Assembly: GCA_964345225.1 (NCBI GenBank)
Contig: CAYFQB010000039.1
Coordinates: 1 to 64,000 of the forward strand
Reading direction: 5' to 3'
Length of the DNA stretch: 64,000 nucleotides
Source: CAYFQB01 sp964345225
GTDB taxonomy: Bacteria; Nitrospirota; Thermodesulfovibrionia; Thermodesulfovibrionales; UBA6898
A program made the translations under genes and the position numbers. Below the pieces are notes generated by a model that did no database searches, had not been told where the DNA came from, and worked only from the letters and a program-made list of their open reading frames with translations. Each line of letters starts with the position of its first letter. The stretch's first letter is position 1. This document shows positions 26,543 to 34,458 of the stretch, piece by piece.

Positions 26543-27338
26543 ACCTGTTCAGTCCGTCGATATAAATTTCCCCTGAACTTATAAAGCCATCATTATGGCC
26601 GCCTGCTATCTGTAGAAACTCTTTTGGTGGAGCTGCCTTTTCGAAAAGGGCGGTCCCGTGCTCATAGGGTATTAGTTCATCATGGGGACTGTGTATAAAT
26701 AGTTTTGGAATCTCAATTTTGCTTACTTTATTTATACTCGAATAATTATAACGGGAGAGCAGTTTTACGGGTAGAAACGGGTAAAACTTGCTGCCAAGTT
26801 CTGGTACAGATGTAAAACCTGATTCAACAATTATAGCCCCTGCCTTTTTACTTTTTGCAGTTTCCAACGCTACCGCACTTCCAAGAGAACGGCCAAATAG
26901 AATTATTTTCTCTGGCTGGACGCGCCTTTCATTTACAAGATAATTCCAGGAAGATTCTGCATCGATATATGTACCATTTTCTGTTGGAAAGCTTTCGCTC
27001 TTCCCAAAGCCCCTGTAATCAAATATAAACACCGAGAGGTTTAAATCATGAAATATGCGGATGGAATCCAGACGATGGGAGATATTACCAGCATTGCCGT
27101 GGCAGAAAAGTACAACAGCCCTTGCATTCTCAGCCGGGATATACCATGCTGAGATATTTACATTATCTTTTGTTCTAAAGATTATTTCCTCGAAATCCAA
27201 GCCTACATCACCTGGGGTATTAATGATTTCTCTGATAGGGAAATAGACCATTCTGCCCTGTATTAAATAGACAAGGATGACTAGAAGTAAATAACCCAGA
27301 AGAAGAGCAATAATAACTGTATAAAACATTCTTTTCAT
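26523..27338 (-). CDS. Alpha/beta hydrolase of the BEM46/YfhR type
   Basis: The 271-residue protein has an N-terminal membrane anchor (residues about 5-27) followed by an alpha/beta hydrolase fold. The oxyanion segment is FCHGNAGNISHR, the nucleophile elbow is LFGRSLGSAVALE, and the acid and histidine lie in FIHSPHDELIPYEHG and AGGHNDGF. This matches membrane-anchored serine hydrolases of unknown substrate. It is probably a monocistronic gene or paired with the cyclophilin-like gene just upstream (26-bp gap). Confidence 0.88.
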   Translation of the reverse strand: MKRMFYTVIIALLLGYLLLVILVYLIQGRMVYFPIREIINTPGDVGLDFEEIIFRTKDNVNISAWYIPAENARAVVLFCHGNAGNISHRLDSIRIFHDLNLSVFIFDYRGFGKSESFPTENGTYIDAESSWNYLVNERRVQPEKIILFGRSLGSAVALETAKSKKAGAIIVESGFTSVPELGSKFYPFLPVKLLSRYNYSSINKVSKIEIPKLFIHSPHDELIPYEHGTALFEKAAPPKEFLQIAGGHNDGFISSGEIYIDGLNRFISKYF

Positions 27339-27363
27339 CCCTTAAGCTTCAAGTCGCTAGTAT

Positions 27364-27738
27364 TTAAGCTTTCTCAATTTTTATTTTATCAGTCCCTTTT
27401 GCCTTCTTGAGTATAGCTGCATTACCAATAATTTTACCTACAAGATTAACTTCGCTGGCAGGTACCGGGTCATCTCCCCTGCTCATAGGTGTGGGGCCGA
27501 AAAATATTGCAAGTGCTCTTCCTGGTGGCCAGTATCCAATGTCACCTATTTTTACCTTTGTTGTTGCTGTGTCATCAAGCTGCATTTGAATAGGAATTTC
27601 AAAATAAAACTCGTCACCCCATTCATTAGGTATTGCCTCAATCGGAAGTGCATCTGATATAGCCTTTGCACATTTTGTATCAGAAAGTTCCGCATCTAAT
27701 ACAATATCTTTTAGGATTATTTTTATACTATTTGGCAT
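27364..27738 (-). CDS. Cyclophilin-like fold protein
   Basis: The 124-residue protein begins MPNSIKIILKDIVLDAELSDTK and contains NEWGDEFYFEIP, GDIGYWPPGRALAIFFGPTPMS and VNLVGKI. These are typical of the small prokaryotic cyclophilin-like family (DUF369 type, TM1367-like). Proline isomerase activity has not been shown for this group as far as I know. There is no signal peptide, so it is cytoplasmic. GGGGGAAGCC precedes the start. Confidence 0.85.
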   Translation of the reverse strand: MPNSIKIILKDIVLDAELSDTKCAKAISDALPIEAIPNEWGDEFYFEIPIQMQLDDTATTKVKIGDIGYWPPGRALAIFFGPTPMSRGDDPVPASEVNLVGKIIGNAAILKKAKGTDKIKIEKA

Positions 27739-27953
27739 GGCTTCCCCCTAAAACCCCTTTATTATTCTGTATATTGCTGAAAAATCTAATTTATCTATAT
27801 AATTTGAGAATATCATCTTGACAGGTTCCCTTTATTTTTGCTGTTTAGCTCTCCTGATTATATCATTAGAAAAAGATTTCTTCCTGCATGAGTGTATAAT
27901 GAAGTTCGTCTAAAACAGTGCCTGGTGACTACTGATTACTTTTTGCTCCTTGA

Positions 27954-28145
27954 GAACTAACAGGTTACGTCTTACGGTAACGGTGACGAAGCCCGCCCTG
28001 TCAAGTAAGCTTTTCTACTTTACAGTGCCCGTTTCGATTTTCGGTTACGTCTGTCGTGTTTATTTAGTTTGTTTGGTTTCTATAGTTTCTCTGGTTTCTC
28101 CGGTTCGCCCTGCTCCTTGCACCTTGCGCCGTGCTCTTTACCAAT
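27954..28145 (-). repeat. Composite intergenic repeat, copy C (inverted)
   Basis: This lies in the 480-bp gap before the radical SAM gene. It is the inverted form of copies A and B and closest to copy D (44181-44405). Both share GCCCGCCCTGTCAAGTAAGC...CTACTTTACAG, an extra hairpin module that A, B and E lack. Heptads of the CCTGCTC and CCTTGCA kinds close the element. The rest of the gap shows no gene. Confidence 0.7.
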
Positions 28146-28216
28146 GACAAATGACCAGTGACTCAAATGGGGGCATATGGGTTTTTTGAAACTAATCCGG
28201 AGATGGGTATGTATTT

Positions 28217-29860
28217 TTAATTATTAATGAAACAGTAAGGGTCTCTGTCTTCAAATACATTTAGACCATGACTGTAAATAATTGCAAGACAACCACCGCA
28301 AACCGGCCTGATTGGGCAGGAAGAGCATGATTTAGTCCCTCTGCGATACCGGTTGGCAATTTCAGAATCATACAGGCTTGACAAGCTCTGTTTAAAGATA
28401 TTGCCTATGAGGGAAGGAAATTTCCTGCATGCATGTACCTCTCCATCAGAAAGAACGGTAATAAAATTGAAAGCAGCTCCACAGCCGAAGCCGGTACATC
28501 CTCCGACAGGCACTTCATTGTTTTGATGTTTGATAATGTTAATAATGTTATCCTTCAGCCCCATGATTGGATTATCTTTTGCAGCCTTTATGTATGATTC
28601 GAGGAAAGAAAGATATTCCTCTTTTGTAGGGAGCTGAAGGTTTGCGCCCTCGCCTACCAGGGAAAGGCGGTTAAAATTGAAAAGATTCGTCTTATCCCTG
28701 AGCATTTCAGCAAGTGGAATAACCTGTCCAATATTATTTTTTGTTAAAGTAAGCATGACCATAGAATAGATATTAAGTTTTCTGAGTATGCCAAGAAATT
28801 CGATTGTACGTGAGAAATGCCTCTCTCCGCGTATATAATCATTATGTTCGGGCATGCCCTCAAGACTTAGCTGAAAATGCGTTGGTTTCTGAATTGCGGC
28901 AAGTTCACTGATCTTTTGATAGGATGATGGATTGCCCAGAATAGCAATGCTGAAGCCTCTTTCTGATGCAGCTCTGTATATTTCCGAAAATCTTGGATAA
29001 ATGAGCGGGTTGCCTCCTGAAAACGAAACATGTCCTCTAACATTTCGGCTTTTGCAAAAGCTGTAAAGATCATCAAGTATCTTTAAAGCATCTTTCATCT
29101 TTAAAGGGGACCTTTCGCTTCGATCGTAACAGTGTTTGCAATGTAAGTCACATGCCTGTGTAATGTGCCATTGCAGTGTGAATAACTCCGCTGATATAAA
29201 ACGCTCATCTATTTGATGCGAAATATATAAGCTTGATGGATCACGCCTGATCAAAGAACGTGGTTTAAGAAGGATGCCCCTTCCTACTGCGCGATCCAGT
29301 GCTGCAGTTACAGCAGTTTCAGGTATATTGCCTTTATCAGCAACTGTTTCGGGCTCTATCCCCTCTGCTGCAATCTTAAGAACTAAAAGGTCCTCACTAG
29401 TGGCAGTTTCGGTTTTTATAGAAGCGGTAGCCGGATCACGCCATATTAATATAAATTCCTCTTCCCTGATCGGTGTTGAATGAGAAATCTCATCATTTCC
29501 AGATAAAATTGATAATAAATTCTTCCACTGTAACTTTACTAATTGACATGTGGGGTTCAGTAAAAGCGTGTGTACTTCAGAAGGAATCTCAATATTATTA
29601 CTTGATGTAATGTGAATGCCCAGTTCAATTCTTGCAAGATCGGCAATGAACTTTGGCAAGGAAGGGTAATCATTCTGGCATGCAATAAATTCAGGAAATT
29701 TTTCGGGTGAAGAGTCATTAGAATAAGCGGTTAAAATTTTTTCCCAGATATCCGGATCAATTAAAGAGCGACATGAGGCAAAAATTTTATTAAGATCGCA
29801 TTCAGAGGACACTTTAGAGGATGACCTCTTCTTATTATCCCGGGTAATAAAAGAGGTCAT
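28217..29860 (-). CDS. sbtM: SPASM radical SAM peptide maturase, SbtM-like
   Basis: The 547-residue protein has a non-catalytic N-terminal region of about 225 residues, then a radical SAM domain with CDLHCKHC (C237, C241, C244; Cx3Cx2C) in the context LQWHITQACDLHCKHCYDRSE. A C-terminal SPASM region follows (GGCTGFGCGAAFNF, HACRKFPSLIGNIF, CSSCPIRPVCGGC). Such enzymes modify ribosomal peptides. The adjacent UGA-containing peptide gene identifies it as the maturase of the selenobiotic, or thio(seleno)oxazole, SbtA/SbtM family. Family naming is from memory. AAGGAGCG stands before the ATG. The exact modification is not known from sequence. Confidence 0.85.
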   Translation of the reverse strand: MTSFITRDNKKRSSSKVSSECDLNKIFASCRSLIDPDIWEKILTAYSNDSSPEKFPEFIACQNDYPSLPKFIADLARIELGIHITSSNNIEIPSEVHTLLLNPTCQLVKLQWKNLLSILSGNDEISHSTPIREEEFILIWRDPATASIKTETATSEDLLVLKIAAEGIEPETVADKGNIPETAVTAALDRAVGRGILLKPRSLIRRDPSSLYISHQIDERFISAELFTLQWHITQACDLHCKHCYDRSERSPLKMKDALKILDDLYSFCKSRNVRGHVSFSGGNPLIYPRFSEIYRAASERGFSIAILGNPSSYQKISELAAIQKPTHFQLSLEGMPEHNDYIRGERHFSRTIEFLGILRKLNIYSMVMLTLTKNNIGQVIPLAEMLRDKTNLFNFNRLSLVGEGANLQLPTKEEYLSFLESYIKAAKDNPIMGLKDNIINIIKHQNNEVPVGGCTGFGCGAAFNFITVLSDGEVHACRKFPSLIGNIFKQSLSSLYDSEIANRYRRGTKSCSSCPIRPVCGGCLAIIYSHGLNVFEDRDPYCFINN

Positions 29861-29970
29861 CTCGCTCCTTGAAATAGAGGGACTCTTATATTGATAAGTA
29901 AGGATCCCCTAAATAAAAGGTTCATAAAAATACTGCCTGCCGAGCTACTTTTTTAATATAGTTTAAAAGT

Positions 29971-29983
29971 GTGCAAACTGCAC
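29971..29983 (-). terminator. Small hairpin between the Sec peptide gene and the maturase gene
   Basis: On the minus strand GTGCA-GTT-TGCAC is followed by ACTTTT. It lies 15 bp after the peptide stop and about 110 bp before the maturase start. A weak terminator here would give more peptide than enzyme transcript, a common arrangement in RiPP operons. The stem has only 5 bp, so the call is tentative. Confidence 0.4.
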
Positions 29984-29997
29984 TCTATTAATCAGTT

Positions 29998-30183
29998 TCA
30001 ACCGCTACCGCTAGCAGGCTTTGATTCCTTTTCGGTGCCACCTGCACCAGACTTCTCACCACTTCAGCTGCTCTGAGGTGCTTTTTCAGTTGAGGCGCAG
30101 CCGGAAACTGACAGTCCAGCACTGGCAATCAGGGCGACAATACTGAAGCCTGCAAGGATTTTCTTTAGTTCAGTTAAATCCAT
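29998..30183 (-). CDS. sbtA: Selenocysteine-containing RiPP precursor, SbtA-like (UGA recoded)
   Basis: Read from ATG at 30183, the frame is open except for one TGA at codon 40 (30064-30066) and ends at TGA 29998-30000, giving 61 residues with Sec at 40. The N-terminus is MDLTELKKILAGFSIVALI; a lipobox-like LSVSGC ends at C29. A Ser/Gly/Lys-rich tail carries the motif SSUSG. AAAAGGGGGCG is a ribosome-binding site 4-5 bases before ATG. A SECIS-like hairpin follows the UGA, a promoter lies upstream, and a SPASM radical SAM gene lies downstream. This fits the selenobiotic peptide family. Ordinary gene callers would stop at residue 39. Confidence 0.85.
30034..30066 (-). promoter_or_regulatory. 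UGA codon and bacterial SECIS-like hairpin
   Basis: UGA occupies 30066-30064 (minus strand). Fifteen bases later GGTGC (30048-30044) and GCACC (30038-30034) form a perfect 5-bp stem, extendable by a U-G pair, around the loop AGGTG. The loop has two guanines at its start, and about 20 bases separate the UGA from the loop. Both agree with the bacterial SECIS consensus as I know it (short upper stem, G-rich apical loop, roughly 16-37 bases from UGA). The hairpin also encodes Gly-Ala-Gly-Gly-Thr. Confidence 0.75.
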
Positions 30184-30320
30184 ATAACGCCCCCTTTTCT
30201 ATCGGTTAACACAGGCTGTTTTTTCTGCCCAGGACAGAAAACTATATAACCACAAATCCACAAAATTATAAGGAAATTCTCTTTCTTGGGTAAGGATATG
30301 CGTATAGTGGTTATAGATAA

Positions 30321-30349
30321 ATCGTATCAAGCTTATAAATCTTTGTCAA
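30321..30349 (-). promoter_or_regulatory. Sigma-70-type promoter of the Sec peptide operon
   Basis: On the minus strand TTGACA (30349-30344) is a perfect -35 box, 17 bases from TACGAT (30326-30321), a four-of-six -10 box. The predicted start is near 30314, leaving a leader of about 130 nt before the peptide ATG. No riboswitch was recognised in the leader. Confidence 0.6.
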
Positions 30350-30485
30350 GAATGTGTATAAGTGGTGATTAGCAGACAATTGAGGCTTTTAGTTTTTTTT
30401 ATTATGATTTAATTAAGTAATATATTTTCTGCCTTTCAGGGGTTACAGGGCATTTAAAACAGTAAATTTATATATCGTGTTAGCT

Positions 30486-31316
30486 ATGAAAAAGATAGGC
30501 TTCTTAATAATTGTTGGCTCTATAATTATCATATTATTGAGTTTTTCAGCATCCGCCGCACCCAAGGCTAAGCTATGGAAACGCTGGCTGCCTAACAATC
30601 CGGAATCATCATTAACAATAGATCATAGCCAATGGGATCGTTTCCTGAAGTCAAATGTTACTGCAGGCATTGATGGCATAAACAGAGTTAAATATAAGCA
30701 AGTATCAATTGCTGACCGCGCCATGTTAAAAGATTATATTAATGGTTTATCCGAAGTGCAGGTGAGCAAGCTGAAAAGGAAAGAACAAATGTCTTACTGG
30801 ATTAACCTTTATAATGCCCTTACTGTAGAAGTAATAATGTTGCATTATCCGGTGAAGAGTATACGTGAGATTGATATTTCACCCGGATGGTTTTCTGACG
30901 GTCCCTGGGACAAGAAGTTAATAAGAATAGAGGGAGTGGAAGTTACGCTTAACGACATTGAACACCGTATTCTTCGTCCTATATGGAAGGACCCGAGAAT
31001 TCACTACGCGGTGAACTGTGCATCACTTGGCTGCCCGAACCTACAGATGGAGGCATTCACATCACATAATACTGAAGAACTTCTTAACAAGGCTGCACGG
31101 GAATATATAAACCACCCGCGTGGAGTCCGGTTTCAGGATACAAGATTGATAGTATCAAGTATCTACAGATGGTTCGAATCTGATTTCGGTGATACCGACA
31201 AAGAAATTATTGCCCACTTTAGGCGGTATGCTTCTCCTGAGCTTGCTAAAAAGCTTGATGGTGTTAAAAAAATTTCTGGACATGAATATGACTGGTTACT
31301 GAATGAACTTAAATAA
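30486..31316 (+). CDS. DUF547 family exported protein
   Basis: The product (276 residues from ATG 30486; a GTG three codons earlier is possible) has an N-terminal signal peptide (MKKIGFLIIVGSIIIILLSFSASAA). The DUF547 core has YWINLYNALTVEVIMLHYPVKSIREI, LNDIEHRILRP and NCASLGCPNLQ. YRWFESDFG closes the domain. DUF547 proteins are widespread exported proteins of unknown function, and the conserved Cys/His arrangement suggests metal or thiol chemistry. It diverges from the Sec peptide operon, with about 300 bp between them. Confidence 0.88.
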   Translation: MKKIGFLIIVGSIIIILLSFSASAAPKAKLWKRWLPNNPESSLTIDHSQWDRFLKSNVTAGIDGINRVKYKQVSIADRAMLKDYINGLSEVQVSKLKRKEQMSYWINLYNALTVEVIMLHYPVKSIREIDISPGWFSDGPWDKKLIRIEGVEVTLNDIEHRILRPIWKDPRIHYAVNCASLGCPNLQMEAFTSHNTEELLNKAAREYINHPRGVRFQDTRLIVSSIYRWFESDFGDTDKEIIAHFRRYASPELAKKLDGVKKISGHEYDWLLNELK

Positions 31317-31582
31317 TTCCTTGATCCGAATATTTAATTATTTAAGACAATGATAAACAATATTCTCCTGAGCCATCCATTAATTTGCAAATCGAAATTT
31401 GGGTTCCTGATGTATTAGTGCATATAATATATTCGATATATAAAGAGTATTATCAATTTTACTAAAATTAATTGTTGATTAATGCGGATTTGATATTATT
31501 TAGCTTCTGATTGCATTAAGCACAGCAATATTTTTTCACTTATTTTAGGTTAATATAATAAATTATAAAAAGTTGAACTGCC

Positions 31583-33475
31583 ATGGATGTAACTAAAAAC
31601 TACGACATAATTGTTATAGGTGCCGGGCATGCTGGATGCGAGGCAGCCCTTGCATCTGCTCGTCTTGGATTATCCACGTGCTTATTGACGATGAATTTGG
31701 ATACCATAGCCCAGATGTCCTGCAACCCGGCAATAGGAGGGCTTGCAAAAGGACATCTGGTAAGAGAGATAGATGCACTTGGCGGCGAGATGGCAAAAGT
31801 CACTGACCTTGCGGGAATACAATTCAGGATGCTGAATAAGTCAAAGGGGCCTGCAGTCTGGTCATTAAGGGCCCAGGACGACAGGGTTTTATACAGGCTT
31901 AAGATGAGACATGCCCTTGAGTCCCAGGTAAACCTCTATATAAAACAGGCAACAGCAGAAGAACTTATCGTGGAAGGCGGGAACATAAAAGGAGTTAGGA
32001 CATCCCTTGGGACTGTATACGGGGCAAAGGCTGTTATTGTAACAACCGGCACGTTTTTAAAAGGTCTTATGCATATCGGGCAGGAAAGTTTTTCCGCGGG
32101 AAGGGCTGGAGAGTTTCCCTCAATTGGTCTTTCTGACTGTTTGAGCAGGATTGGGCTGAAAATAGGTCGCCTTAAGACCGGCACCCCGCCACGGCTGGAT
32201 GCTAAGACCATAGATTTCTCAAAGACAGAAGCACAGTTTGGAGATGACCCGCCAATACCGTTTTCACATAGCACAGAAAAGATAGTTAATCCACAGCTTC
32301 CATGTTATATAACCTATACGAATAAAAAGACCCACATGATCATTAATAGAAACCTTGAGCGTTCAGCCATGTACAGTGGCAGGATTAAGGGAATAGGGCC
32401 CAGATACTGTCCTTCGATAGAGGATAAGGTGGTGCGTTTTTCAGAACGTGAAAGGCATCAGGTATTTCTCGAACCAGAGGGGCTTGAGACTAAAGAATAC
32501 TATGCAAACGGCATATCAACAAGCCTGCCGCTTGATGTGCAGATGGAACTAATAAGGACAATTCCGGGCCTTGAAGAGGTTGAGATCATGAGACCAGCAT
32601 ATGCTATTGAATACGATTTTGTTTTCCCTACACAGTTAAAACATAATCTTGAGACAAAGACTATTGGGGGACTATTCCTTGCAGGGCAGATCAATGGGAC
32701 TTCCGGCTACGAGGAAGCTGCTGCACAGGGACTTATGGCAGGGATAAATGCCTCGCTTAAAATACTTGGGAAAAAACCATTAATTCTTGGAAGACATGAG
32801 GCATATACAGGAGTAATGATCGACGACCTGATAACAAAAGGCACAAGCGAGCCATACAGGTTATTTACATCAAGGGCAGAATACAGGCTCCTTCTGAGGC
32901 ATGACAATGCAGATATGCGGCTTATGGATAAAGGACACGAGATAGGTCTGCTGGAGGATGATGTATTTAAAAGATTCAAGGATAAGAGAAGGATGATCGA
33001 AGAAGAGATAAATAGGGTTAAAAAGAAAAGGATTAAGCCGGAGGCGATAAATAAATTTCTGAAGAATCTCGGGACATCGACTATTGATGAGGATACCACA
33101 GTAGAACAGCTACTGAAAAGGCCCGAAGTTTCATACAGTTTAATAAAAGAGTTCTCACCTCCTGAAAAGGAACTGGGAAAGGATGAAGAACATCAGGTAG
33201 AGATACAGGTGAAATATGAGGGATATATTATCAGGCAGATGGAGACTGCTGAGAAATTGAACAAAATCGAGGGGAAGAAAATTCCCGAAAAGTTTGACTA
33301 TAGCTCACTTTCGGGTATTTCAAAAGAGATACTATTAAAACTTGAAGAGGTAAGACCTGAGAATTTAGGACAGGCAAGCAGGATACAGGGAATGACACCG
33401 GTGGCCCTGTCGCTTATAATGGTCGCTGTAGAGAAGATGAAACGGACAAAACAGAAAGAAGCAAGGGAAAATTGA
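31583..33475 (+). CDS. mnmG: tRNA uridine-5-carboxymethylaminomethyl modification enzyme MnmG (GidA)
   Basis: MnmG with MnmE installs the cmnm5 group on wobble uridine 34 of certain tRNAs. The 630-residue FAD protein starts with VIGAGHAGCEAALASARLG (Rossmann motif near residue 11). It contains MSCNPAIGGLAKGHLVREIDALGG, RLKTGTPPRLD and GQINGTSGYEEAAAQG, all invariant in the family. The C-terminal helical domain ends with the usual ARIQGMTPVA-like stretch (here SRIQGMTPVALSLI). mnmE is not in the window. Confidence 0.97.
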   Translation: MDVTKNYDIIVIGAGHAGCEAALASARLGLSTCLLTMNLDTIAQMSCNPAIGGLAKGHLVREIDALGGEMAKVTDLAGIQFRMLNKSKGPAVWSLRAQDDRVLYRLKMRHALESQVNLYIKQATAEELIVEGGNIKGVRTSLGTVYGAKAVIVTTGTFLKGLMHIGQESFSAGRAGEFPSIGLSDCLSRIGLKIGRLKTGTPPRLDAKTIDFSKTEAQFGDDPPIPFSHSTEKIVNPQLPCYITYTNKKTHMIINRNLERSAMYSGRIKGIGPRYCPSIEDKVVRFSERERHQVFLEPEGLETKEYYANGISTSLPLDVQMELIRTIPGLEEVEIMRPAYAIEYDFVFPTQLKHNLETKTIGGLFLAGQINGTSGYEEAAAQGLMAGINASLKILGKKPLILGRHEAYTGVMIDDLITKGTSEPYRLFTSRAEYRLLLRHDNADMRLMDKGHEIGLLEDDVFKRFKDKRRMIEEEINRVKKKRIKPEAINKFLKNLGTSTIDEDTTVEQLLKRPEVSYSLIKEFSPPEKELGKDEEHQVEIQVKYEGYIIRQMETAEKLNKIEGKKIPEKFDYSSLSGISKEILLKLEEVRPENLGQASRIQGMTPVALSLIMVAVEKMKRTKQKEAREN

Positions 33476-33744
33476 GTTTTTTCGAGGTTATAATGCTTAT
33501 CTGTTTTGGCGCTGCATGGCCTTTTTCCATTTACAGGTCCTATGTGTCAAGAACTACTGCAGGCAAAAGTATAATTTTCCTCTATGTGATATTCACCGGG
33601 TACATCGCTGGAATTATTCATAAAATAATTTACAATCCAGATATCGTTACCTATCTGTACGGTTTTAACGGGCTTCTGGTATTCATAGATATAGTCATTT
33701 ATCACAGAAACAGGTGGATCGAGATTAAGACTCAGGAAGTATAG
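33472..33744 (+). CDS. Small three-helix membrane protein, SemiSWEET/PQ-loop-like
   Basis: The start is a TTG that overlaps the mnmG stop (TTGAG), with AAGGG 6 bases before it, suggesting translational coupling. The 90-residue product has three hydrophobic helices and an early AAWPFSIYRSYVSRTTAGKS segment, reminiscent of the PQ-loop repeat of SemiSWEET sugar transporters, which are three-helix proteins of about this size. The similarity is my impression only. It ends exactly adjacent to the convergent lexA stop. Confidence 0.65.
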   Translation: MSFFEVIMLICFGAAWPFSIYRSYVSRTTAGKSIIFLYVIFTGYIAGIIHKIIYNPDIVTYLYGFNGLLVFIDIVIYHRNRWIEIKTQEV

Positions 33745-34350
33745 TTAAAACTTTCTAATGACCCCGATGACCCTTCCTATTATCTGCACATCCATTGGGT
33801 TTAGCACTATTGGTTTAAATGATCTGTTCGCAGGTACAAGCCTGACCTTGCCCTTTTCACTGTAGAAACGCTTTATTGTTACCTCGTCGTCAATGAGTAC
33901 AACAGTAATACTCCCTTTGACCGGTTCCTTTTCCGGCTTTACTATAACAAGGTCGCCTTTAAATATTCCGGCTTCAATCATGCTGTCACCTGTTACCTTC
34001 AATGCAAATGCCTCCTTATTCTTGAATAGATTTTTGTCCACTGTTATATATGTCTCAATCTCTTCCAGGACAATGATGGGTTTGCCTGCACGAACTCTTC
34101 CAAGCACCGGAATGCTGCGACCAGATGTCGTCTTCAGACCTATGATCTTTATTCCTCTTGTTTTTAGAGGCGTTTTTGTAAGGAAACCTTTTTTTAAAAG
34201 GGCATTTATATGGAGTTGTGCTGAGAGCGGGCTTGAAAAACCGAAATGTGAAGCTACTTCACGCACAGTCGGGGACACACCTTCCTTTTCTATGAACTGC
34301 TTGATAAAACCCAGGACCTCTTTCTGTCTATCGGTTGGTTGTTCAGGCAT
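33745..34350 (-). CDS. lexA: LexA SOS repressor
   Basis: LexA represses SOS genes and self-cleaves on RecA stimulation. From the ATG at 34350 it has 201 residues. The helix-turn-helix is PTVREVASHFGFSSPLSAQLHI (about 27-48), the cleavage site A88-G89 (VRAGKP), the catalytic serine S123 (TGDSM) and the lysine K160 (EVTIKRF). An upstream in-frame ATG at 34365 lies inside the predicted operator and -10 box, so I reject it. No Shine-Dalgarno sequence precedes 34350, and the promoter position suggests a leaderless message. Confidence 0.95.
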   Translation of the reverse strand: MPEQPTDRQKEVLGFIKQFIEKEGVSPTVREVASHFGFSSPLSAQLHINALLKKGFLTKTPLKTRGIKIIGLKTTSGRSIPVLGRVRAGKPIIVLEEIETYITVDKNLFKNKEAFALKVTGDSMIEAGIFKGDLVIVKPEKEPVKGSITVVLIDDEVTIKRFYSEKGKVRLVPANRSFKPIVLNPMDVQIIGRVIGVIRKF

Positions 34351-34356
34351 ATTAAA

Positions 34357-34385
34357 ACTATACATTTGTATAGTACAAAAATCAA
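34357..34385 (-). promoter_or_regulatory. lexA promoter with palindromic operator (probable SOS box)
   Basis: TTGATT (34385-34380) and TATAGT (34362-34357) are 17 bases apart on the minus strand. Overlying the -10 box and most of the spacer is a perfect palindrome with 8-bp arms, ACTATACA-TT-TGTATAGT (34357-34374). A repressor bound there would block RNA polymerase, fitting LexA autoregulation. The sequence differs from both the E. coli (CTGT-N8-ACAG) and B. subtilis (GAAC-N4-GTTC) boxes. Confidence 0.7.
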
Positions 34386-34458
34386 GCGTATTTTAGGTGT
34401 AAATTGATTGAAATAGAAAATTTAATTGAAATGGCAAAATGAGACTTTTGTAAAATCT

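Noticed and set aside
29998..30000. Reading the second TGA of the Sec peptide gene as another selenocysteine
   Set aside because: A second in-frame TGA follows two codons later, and no hairpin stands at the right distance, so 29998-30000 is taken as the true stop.
34351..34365. Upstream ATG of lexA at 34365
   Set aside because: It lies within the predicted -10 box and operator, and the extra residues (MYSFN) are not typical of LexA.
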